Origin: Acinetobacter larvae
GTDB lineage: Bacteria; Pseudomonadota; Gammaproteobacteria; Pseudomonadales; Moraxellaceae
Assembly: GCF_001704115.1 (NCBI RefSeq)
Contig: NZ_CP016895.1
Coordinates: forward strand, 3,100,001-3,164,000
Reading direction: 5' to 3'
DNA: 64,000 nt
Part shown: in pieces, positions 58,295 through 64,000 of the stretch
Layout: each line of letters opens with the position of its first letter
Position numbering within the stretch: the first letter of the stretch is position 1
Position numbers and translations under genes: made by a program
Notes under the pieces: generated by a model
The model's input: only the letters and a program-made list of their open reading frames with translations
The model's database searches: none
What the model was told of the DNA's origin: nothing

Positions 58295-58942
58295 CTATAT
58301 ATTTTCTCGTTCTAACCACTGTATTGAATCCACACGAATGAGCTTGCATGCACCATCCCCCACACCATTCCAATCTAGTGCTGAGGTCCATACCAAATCA
58401 CGATCATTGACTTGGACCATTTCACCTTGAATGCGGACTAAATCGCCTCGTTTAACCTTTTTAATTTCTTGCGCAATCTTCGGGTTGGCAGGAATAATGT
58501 GCATATTACTCACCAATTGCGTCGCCAAACGCGGATCAATTGGGGGATGTGCCATTTTCCAATTTAAAAAGCGGTCATATTGATTAATCGAAATTTGTCG
58601 TGCAATTTCAGGTTCGGTAAATAAACCACGTGTTACCGCATAATCGATTGGAGAAAACTTAGCTTGTTCATCATGATGATATTCTTTACTGCCTAAAATA
58701 CGGAATTCACCATCAAAATGATCCAGCACTGAAATATTTTGACTTTGCACAACGGGCGCTAACCCTTTGGCAATATTATATTCTACGCTGTCAGCTTTGC
58801 CTTGATCATGACGTGGATCAACCGCAAAGCCGAACTGACTCACCACACACAATAAAACCCCACACAACCCCATGCGGTAAATCCTAGTCGATGGACGCTG
58901 AGTTTGCGTCCAGGATTTAAATCCCAATAATCGAGCCTGCAT
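58295..58942 (-). CDS. Exported hypothetical protein
   Basis: 215 aa from ATG 58942, chosen because AAGGAG lies 10 nt upstream; a TTG extension to 58966 would bury that SD. A basic N region precedes a hydrophobic stretch (MGLCGVLLCVVSQFGFA), with possible cleavage before VDPRHDQGK. The mature part contains HDEQAKFSPIDYAVTRGLF and a C-terminal segment (KRGDLVRIQGEMVQVNDRDL, then VWTSALDWNGVGDGACKLI) that looks like a small beta domain conserved in bacterial hypothetical proteins. I recognise no named family. Periplasmic or membrane-attached. Confidence 0.75.
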   Translation of the reverse strand: MQARLLGFKSWTQTQRPSTRIYRMGLCGVLLCVVSQFGFAVDPRHDQGKADSVEYNIAKGLAPVVQSQNISVLDHFDGEFRILGSKEYHHDEQAKFSPIDYAVTRGLFTEPEIARQISINQYDRFLNWKMAHPPIDPRLATQLVSNMHIIPANPKIAQEIKKVKRGDLVRIQGEMVQVNDRDLVWTSALDWNGVGDGACKLIRVDSIQWLERENI

Positions 58943-59115
58943 ACAACGAAACTCCTTTGTTCGCAAGTTGCTACTGAGCGCAACGCATCAAGCAATAACA
59001 CAAATTTAAACTATCCTAAAATAATAGAGGCTATTTAAAACGAGTCTTCTATAAGATTTATGTAACTGCTGTCTTATGCCACGCCTGTAAAATACCCAGC
59101 GCATCCCATGCAGTG

Positions 59116-59583
59116 TCAGTCAGCAAAATCTATACGAATGGTCTCAAAGCGTACTCGCCCCTCAGCAACCGCCTGAGCGATTGCCTGTTGGCCTTTGGTC
59201 AGACGTGCAGTACCACTCTTAATGTCAATCAATACCACCTCTATATCTTCTGCAGCGCCATCACCATCTCTAAAATCGCTATAGCCATCAAAAACAATAT
59301 AATCGACCGGATCCCCCATAAATTTGGCATCACTAGGTAAATAGGGAAATTCCGGTAATAACGGAGCCAATTGCTCAGCCATTTTACCTTTTAAAACTGC
59401 CCGACTGGTATTGACACTTTTTTTCTGTGCCACAATCAATGCCTGCTGGTGATCACGTTCCAACTCGGCTATATATTGCTCGTATTCCGCTTTTATGCGA
59501 CCATTCCGTGTACCATTTAACATTATTGTGGTCAATATCATCCCGATCACTAAACCGATCGCCATGGCCACCCAAACTGACAT
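59116..59583 (-). CDS. Membrane-anchored Holliday-junction-resolvase-like endonuclease domain protein
   Basis: 155 aa. One N-terminal transmembrane helix (VWVAMAIGLVIGMILTTIML), a coiled stretch (RIKAEYEQYIAELERDHQQA), then a restriction-endonuclease-like core: GDPVDYIVFDGYSDFRDGD and EVVLIDIKSGTARLTKGQQA, with Asp and D/E-x-K as likely metal-binding residues. This matches the predicted family of Holliday junction resolvase-related endonucleases. Actual nuclease activity is unproven, and a membrane anchor is unusual for a resolvase. SD TAGGAAAA precedes the start. Divergent from parA-like gene. Confidence 0.8.
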   Translation of the reverse strand: MSVWVAMAIGLVIGMILTTIMLNGTRNGRIKAEYEQYIAELERDHQQALIVAQKKSVNTSRAVLKGKMAEQLAPLLPEFPYLPSDAKFMGDPVDYIVFDGYSDFRDGDGAAEDIEVVLIDIKSGTARLTKGQQAIAQAVAEGRVRFETIRIDFAD

Positions 59584-59752
59584 AAAGTTTTCCTAAATTT
59601 TTAAGCGCCATTTAATGTATACAAACAGCTTTCTTTTGTCATGTAGCATCGCAAACCCATAAAATAATGTTAAGGTATATAGTTGAAATATAAATCAATC
59701 TAGCGATGACCTAAACCGATCAACATTTACTATTTTTTTTAATAAAGCGAAC

Positions 59753-60397
59753 ATGAAGACGATACTTATTGCCAATCAAAAAGGCGGCTGCGGAAAAACC
59801 ATAACGGCAATCACGCTTTCGACAGCACTCGCCCAAAAGCGTTATAAGGTGGCATTAGCAGATGCCGATAACCAAAAATCTGCGCTACAGTGGCTGAAGC
59901 AGCGACCGTCGGACTGTGCCCCCATTCAGAGCTTGAATTGGAGCCAAGAAAAAGCCATTGGTGATGCGCCTAAAAACTTAGATTATTTGATTATCGATGC
60001 ACCGGGTGCGTTACATGGTGAGCATGCCGAGCAGCTGATTGCCGAATGCGATGCCATAGTCATTCCTTTACAGCCTTCATTCTTCGATATCGACAGTACC
60101 CGACGATTCTTAAAGCATATACAGAATATCAAGCGCATTCGTAAAGGTAAGGTCGAGATCTACTTGATTGCCAACCGTGTTAAAAGCAATAGTGCCAGCA
60201 GTAAAATCATTCAAGAGTTTTTTGAGAAAGTAGAGCAGCAACCAACTGCTTGGATTTCTGAACGCAGCCTATATGGGCAACTGGCGGCACAAGGTTTAAG
60301 TATTTTTGACAAAACCCAAAAAAATGCCTACCAACTGCAACAGCAATGGCAACCCTTGTTAAATGTTTTAATTGATGATCCAACCACTTGGTTTTAA
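59753..60397 (+). CDS. Orphan ParA/MinD-family ATPase
   Basis: 214 aa. Deviant Walker A motif NQKGGCGKTITAITLSTALA (K10, K15), switch I KVALADADNQKSALQWLKQR, and Walker B LDYLIIDAPGALHG with the family Asp. No helix-turn-helix extension, so it is the small ParA type. parB or a CBP partner is not adjacent, so it is not the chromosomal parAB locus. It could position a cellular cargo or be a remnant of a plasmid/ICE partition system. Divergent from the resolvase-like gene. Confidence 0.9.
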   Translation: MKTILIANQKGGCGKTITAITLSTALAQKRYKVALADADNQKSALQWLKQRPSDCAPIQSLNWSQEKAIGDAPKNLDYLIIDAPGALHGEHAEQLIAECDAIVIPLQPSFFDIDSTRRFLKHIQNIKRIRKGKVEIYLIANRVKSNSASSKIIQEFFEKVEQQPTAWISERSLYGQLAAQGLSIFDKTQKNAYQLQQQWQPLLNVLIDDPTTWF

Positions 60398-60501
60398 ACC
60401 CTGACATTGCAATGCTCGCCTTTGCGGTATTCAGTAAACACACTGCGTTGCTGCCAATCCGTGCAGTATGTCCGCGCTAGGGTATGCAGATACAGCCTAT
60501 T

Positions 60502-60735
60502 CTAGCGTTGTCTATGGTTTGCTCTGAGCTGTTTTTCTCCATCGGGTTTTCTCCATCGAAGTAATTGATAAATAAAAACAACCCAAATGATTAAAATTAA
60601 AGCTAGAATAATTTTGGGTGAGGAAAGATGATTTAAGCCCTTGAGCGGTGCGTCATCATTTATTCTGTTATCAGCACCATGCAGTCTGTAAATAAAACTG
60701 TTTAAATGGCTGATAGCAGCTCCCCCAATTGCCAT
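60502..60735 (-). CDS. Possible small membrane protein
   Basis: 77 aa from ATG 60735, with AAAGGG 11 nt upstream. Longer starts at 60765 and 60801 exist; the last overlaps the start of the divergent permease gene. A single strong transmembrane helix (IILALILIIWVVFIYQLLRW) is followed by a basic tail (RKPDGEKQLRANHRQR). No family recognised; could be spurious, but the helix plus positively charged tail is a typical membrane topology. Confidence 0.4.
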   Translation of the reverse strand: MAIGGAAISHLNSFIYRLHGADNRINDDAPLKGLNHLSSPKIILALILIIWVVFIYQLLRWRKPDGEKQLRANHRQR

Positions 60736-60738
60736 TTG

Positions 60739-60775
60739 ATATCCATCCCTTTGTTTTATATCCATCCCTTTGATT
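60739..60775. repeat. Short direct repeat atatccatccctttg, two copies
   Basis: The 15-bp sequence occurs twice with a 4-nt spacer just upstream of the permease start and in the candidate small ORF's 5' region. Confidence 0.75.
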
Positions 60776-60795
60776 GACTGATATTCGAGAAATTT

Positions 60796-61899
60796 GTGCA
60801 AAATACTTTTTCATCTTTACAGCGTATTTTATTACTTGGCTTGCTCGTCATTTTAGTCATTTTGGGCTACGACATTCTCAAGTACTTTATCGTTCCCGTA
60901 TTGTGGGCCAGCATTATTACCTACATGACTTGGCCGCTATATAAATATATTCTGCGCTGTTGTGGAGAACACCGCCCTAATCTCAGCGCATCCATCATGT
61001 TAACGCTGGTTATTTTAGTGGTTGGCTTACCGCTCATTATTACTATTTTTATGCTGCAACAAGAAGGTCGTCATCTTTATCTGAACCTCGAACAACAACT
61101 CAGTTCTGGTGATCTCAATCTGCCAGCATTTATTTTACAGCTGCCAGTAATTGGACCTGAAGTAGCCCGTATTATGGAACAGATTAATGCTGAGCCAGGC
61201 AGCCTATCGCAGACCATTGCAACATGGTTACAGGGGCATCTCAGTTATGGTAAGGCTGTGGTGAATGAAATTAGTCGTAACCTGATTAAACTGTTCTTTG
61301 TGTTATTAACTCTATTCTTCTTTTACCGCGATGGTAAAACCATTTTGCAACAAGTCAGCCAAGCCTTAGAGAATATTATCGGTCCACGTGTGCATCATTA
61401 TCTGGATACGATTTCTGAAACCACACGTGCCGTTGTTTATGGCGTAGGGCTAACCGCTATTGCTCAAGCACTGTTGGCAGGACTCAGTTATTTTGTTGCC
61501 GGAGTTCCCAACCCCACAGTCCTGACGTTGGTAACATTTTTATTTGCATTAATTCCATTTGGAACGCCTTTTGCCTATGGTGCAGTATCACTCTGGTTAT
61601 TTTCACAAGGTCAGACCATTGAATCCATCGGCGTCATGCTTTGGGGTATTGGCATCGTCAGTACGGCAGATAATGTCATTCGACCGATTGTGATTTCTGG
61701 CGCTACACGTATTCCATTTATTTTGATTATGTTTGGTGTGCTGGGTGGTATAGCCAGTTTTGGTTTTGTTGGTTTATTTATTGGACCAGTTATTTTAGCG
61801 ATTTTATTGGCGATTTGGCGTGAGTGGCTGCATGAGAAAAGAGAAAGCATGCAGGTCCCTAAAACCACCCTGCTGTATGATGATGAGAATGATGCATGA
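60796..61899 (+). CDS. AI-2E-family (PerM-like) membrane permease
   Basis: 367 aa with GTG start (GAGA about 9 nt upstream). Around eight transmembrane helices: two at the N terminus (LLLGLLVILVILGYDILKYF, IVPVLWASIITYMTWPLY), a soluble domain, then LFFVLLTLFFFYRDGKTILQ and the conserved C-terminal bundle with VTFLFALIPFGTPFAYGAVS and GLFIGPVILAILLAIW. Members export small molecules or ions; AI-2 export is established only for a few. Substrate unknown. Followed by sodC. Confidence 0.9.
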   Translation: MQNTFSSLQRILLLGLLVILVILGYDILKYFIVPVLWASIITYMTWPLYKYILRCCGEHRPNLSASIMLTLVILVVGLPLIITIFMLQQEGRHLYLNLEQQLSSGDLNLPAFILQLPVIGPEVARIMEQINAEPGSLSQTIATWLQGHLSYGKAVVNEISRNLIKLFFVLLTLFFFYRDGKTILQQVSQALENIIGPRVHHYLDTISETTRAVVYGVGLTAIAQALLAGLSYFVAGVPNPTVLTLVTFLFALIPFGTPFAYGAVSLWLFSQGQTIESIGVMLWGIGIVSTADNVIRPIVISGATRIPFILIMFGVLGGIASFGFVGLFIGPVILAILLAIWREWLHEKRESMQVPKTTLLYDDENDA

Positions 61900-62073
61900 T
61901 CATGCCCAAGGCCGTTGCAATCGCTTCACTTAAACCAATCCCTTAACTTAAATAAGGTTTTCATTGCGATGATTTTGATTAATTGATCTATACAATCATA
62001 TAGTTATTTTCGATTGCCATCTGGCTGTAGCTTTGTTTAAATCATGCTACACATCGAAAATTAGGATATGTCA

Positions 62074-62634
62074 ATGTCATTAAAATTATTAAAACTGAGT
62101 GCTTGCTGTAGTATTGCAGCAGCCGCTTTATTGGGGTGTAACACAGCAACCACACAAACAGAAAATCTCAGTCAAACAACTGTACATCGTGTCACTGTAC
62201 ATGCGGTAAGCCCTGCAGGGGTCGGTGCTGCCATTGGTACAGTAAAACTCAGTGACAGCGCGCAAGGATTGGTTATTGAAAATGACTTATCCCAATTAAC
62301 CCCAGGCTATCATGGCTTCCACATCCATGAAAAAGGCTCTTGTGAACCAGCTGAAAAAGATGGCAAGATGGGGGCAGCATTGGCGGCAGGTGGTCATTTT
62401 AACCCGAACAATGCACCACATCACGGCACGCCCAATGATGGTCACTTAGGTGATTTACCGGTACTCAATGTCGACAGTGATGGTAAAGCCCAAACCACGG
62501 TCATTGCACCACGGTTAAAATTGGCAGACATCAAAGGGCTTGCCATTATGGTACATGAGGGAGGTGATAACTATTCTGATAGCCCTGCGCCACTAGGTGG
62601 CGGAGGTAACCGTGTAGCTTGCGGTATTATCTAA
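62074..62634 (+). CDS. sodC: Cu,Zn superoxide dismutase, lipoprotein form
   Basis: 186 aa from ATG 62074; AGGA sits 7 nt upstream of this ATG but only 1 nt from the alternative ATG at 62068. Signal peptide ends in lipobox ALLGC (C22), so it is a lipid-anchored periplasmic enzyme. Copper/zinc ligands appear in GFHIHEKGSCEP, AAGGHFNPNNAPHHGTPNDG (then HLGDLP) and IMVHEGGDNYSD; two cysteines (in GSCEP and VACGII) form the structural disulphide. Converts superoxide to peroxide outside the inner membrane. Followed by a hairpin terminator. Confidence 0.95.
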   Translation: MSLKLLKLSACCSIAAAALLGCNTATTQTENLSQTTVHRVTVHAVSPAGVGAAIGTVKLSDSAQGLVIENDLSQLTPGYHGFHIHEKGSCEPAEKDGKMGAALAAGGHFNPNNAPHHGTPNDGHLGDLPVLNVDSDGKAQTTVIAPRLKLADIKGLAIMVHEGGDNYSDSPAPLGGGGNRVACGII

Positions 62635-62688
62635 TGCTTGAAGATTTGATCGGATGATAATGATCTGATTATTATTATTATGATGATG

Positions 62689-62718
62689 ATGTGGATATCT
62701 ACGAAGATATCCACATTT
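62689..62718 (+). terminator. Hairpin terminator after sodC
   Basis: Perfect 12-bp stem atgtggatatct / agatatccacat with loop acga, followed by a short T run. Confidence 0.75.
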
Positions 62719-62755
62719 TGATGATACCCTGCACTTTGCATCATGATGGATGCCG

Positions 62756-64000
62756 ATGATGACAGCTTGGCAAGCGCTACGACAGCACCTTAGCAGTAAC
62801 TCTTTATTGCTGTATTGCATACAAATTGCAATTGTACTCAGTGGCACCACACTGGGATTATATTTTCTTGATAATCAGTCACTCATCGTCCCGGTGACCT
62901 TAGGTGCTATTGCAGCAGCGCTCACAGATTTTGATGATCGCCTAAGTATTCGGCTTAGAAATCTCATTTATGTCTGTGTTTTATTTTTTGCAGTCAGTAG
63001 CCTATTAAGCCTCATCTATCCTTATAAAATACTGTTTGTGGTTTATTTTTCTTTATCCAGTGCTGCTTTGATTTTATTGGGTGCCTTGGGACAACGTTAT
63101 GCGGTTATTTCGTTTGGTGCAGTCTTATTATCTATCTATACACTCTTTGGTATCGGTGAATATCCACACTGGTCGACCCAAGCCAGTTATTTTGTGTTAG
63201 GCGCTTTATATTATGGTCTGAGCTCGATCATTTTTTATTTACTCAAACCGACGCAAGCATTACAAGATAATCTCGCGCAAAGCTTTAGCCAAATTGCCGA
63301 CCTACTCTATGCCAAAGCACGGCTATTTGATCCCGATAATTATGACAATGTCGAACAACTGCTCTATACCCTGTCACAGTACAATACGCCTATAGTGCAC
63401 AGTCTAAATCAAACCAAACGCGCATTACTGACCCGTCTAAAAGCCTCACGTGCCAATGCCACTACCATTTACTGGTTAGATTTATATTTTCTAGCCCAAG
63501 ATTTACATGAGCATGCCAGCTCCAATTTTGTCCATTATCAACAACTACAAACACAATTTAGTCGCAGTGATTTGATTTACCGTATTCAAAAAAATATTCG
63601 TTTACTGGCACAGTCCTGCCAACACATTTCACAATGTATTTTGCATCGTCAAAACTATCAGGAAAATCCAGAACAACGCTATGCCCTGACACAACTAGAA
63701 TACTCTATGCAAGACTGGATCAGTGCCAATCCCAAACAATTACAAGTTAAAAACCTTAAACTGATTTTAAATAATCTCACATCACTGCAAGAGCAATTGC
63801 AACGTCTCAGCCAACAACAAAGCATAGAATCACCGAAAAATAGCCAGCAAGTTGAACATCTCAAACTGTTAGATGACGATATTCAAGGGCTCGGTGATTT
63901 ATGGCTCAAGCTCAAGCAGCACCTCAATACCGACTCGGCTCTTTTTCGTCATGCGGTTCGTATTGCGGTGGTCTTTCTGATCGGTAATCTGATCTCCTTA
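62756..64000 (+). CDS. YccS/FUSC-type membrane protein, N-terminal part (cut by the right edge)
   Basis: The frame is open from 62756 to 64000 (415 codons), and a further in-frame ATG at 62750 is possible. N-terminal membrane bundle of about six helices: YCIQIAIVLSGTTLGLYFLD, LIVPVTLGAIAAALTDFDDR, VCVLFFAVSSLLSLIYPYKI and so on. A long cytoplasmic helical region (~190-395, KPTQALQDNLAQSFSQIADL) follows, and the second bundle begins (FRHAVRIAVVFLIGNLISL) at the edge. This is the layout of YccS/YhfK-type FUSC proteins, relatives of aromatic-acid exporters. Function is unknown; the C-terminal part is missing. Confidence 0.85.
   Translation, partial: MMTAWQALRQHLSSNSLLLYCIQIAIVLSGTTLGLYFLDNQSLIVPVTLGAIAAALTDFDDRLSIRLRNLIYVCVLFFAVSSLLSLIYPYKILFVVYFSLSSAALILLGALGQRYAVISFGAVLLSIYTLFGIGEYPHWSTQASYFVLGALYYGLSSIIFYLLKPTQALQDNLAQSFSQIADLLYAKARLFDPDNYDNVEQLLYTLSQYNTPIVHSLNQTKRALLTRLKASRANATTIYWLDLYFLAQDLHEHASSNFVHYQQLQTQFSRSDLIYRIQKNIRLLAQSCQHISQCILHRQNYQENPEQRYALTQLEYSMQDWISANPKQLQVKNLKLILNNLTSLQEQLQRLSQQQSIESPKNSQQVEHLKLLDDDIQGLGDLWLKLKQHLNTDSALFRHAVRIAVVFLIGNLISL

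Overview
The window looks like a chromosomal segment of an Acinetobacter-type gammaproteobacterium. The genes are AT-rich and housekeeping in character. Several blocks are typical of the Moraxellaceae/Pseudomonadales: rppH-ptsP, rne diverging from rluC plus a HAD phosphatase, ackA-pta, glyQ-glyS and prc next to nagZ. The species is not determined here; the genus is inferred from gene content and protein flavour.

Region 1 (1-13494, minus strand) is one uninterrupted reading frame. It starts at 13494 and runs off the left edge, giving at least 4,498 residues of a giant Bap/BapA-type biofilm adhesin. After a BapA-like N-terminal domain come nested repeats: five 81-aa Ig-like units, four copies of a 646-aa (1,938-bp) block that itself holds six Ig-like domains, then a 100-aa (300-bp) tandem array. 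Its C terminus and any secretion genes lie outside the window.

Region 2 (13.5-23 kb) has prc, divergent nagZ, proA, and ackA-pta for acetate/acetyl-CoA interconversion. Region 3 (23.2-28 kb) has a NUDIX hydrolase, then a three-gene set of an MBOAT acyltransferase and two SGNH proteins. This set resembles a peptidoglycan O-acetylation/de-O-acetylation system (PatA/PatB/Ape1-like). Region 4 (28.1-35.3 kb) holds class I fumarase, a LysR regulator behind a long AT-rich gap, a HAD phosphatase, and rppH-ptsP. Just after ptsP, on the opposite strand, a 58-codon basic ORF has an intrinsic terminator inside its coding sequence, the same arrangement as the nonstop-mRNA control of ArfA.

Region 5 (35.8-47.7 kb) has a catalase preceded by a palindrome, a metallo-beta-lactamase-fold hydrolase, a HAD phosphatase and rluC, rne with a long leader, a FATP-like acyl-CoA synthetase, and two identical tandem tRNA-Lys(TTT) genes. 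Region 6 (47.9-64 kb) mixes lipoproteins and small envelope proteins of unknown function with a PspC-domain protein, an OsmC-family protein, glyQS, an alpha/beta-hydrolase-like protein, a methyltransferase, a Holliday-resolvase-like endonuclease domain protein, an orphan ParA, an AI-2E-family permease, Cu,Zn superoxide dismutase lipoprotein sodC, and the start of a YccS/FUSC-type membrane protein cut by the right edge.

All calls come from reading the sequence and translations by eye; no database search was run.
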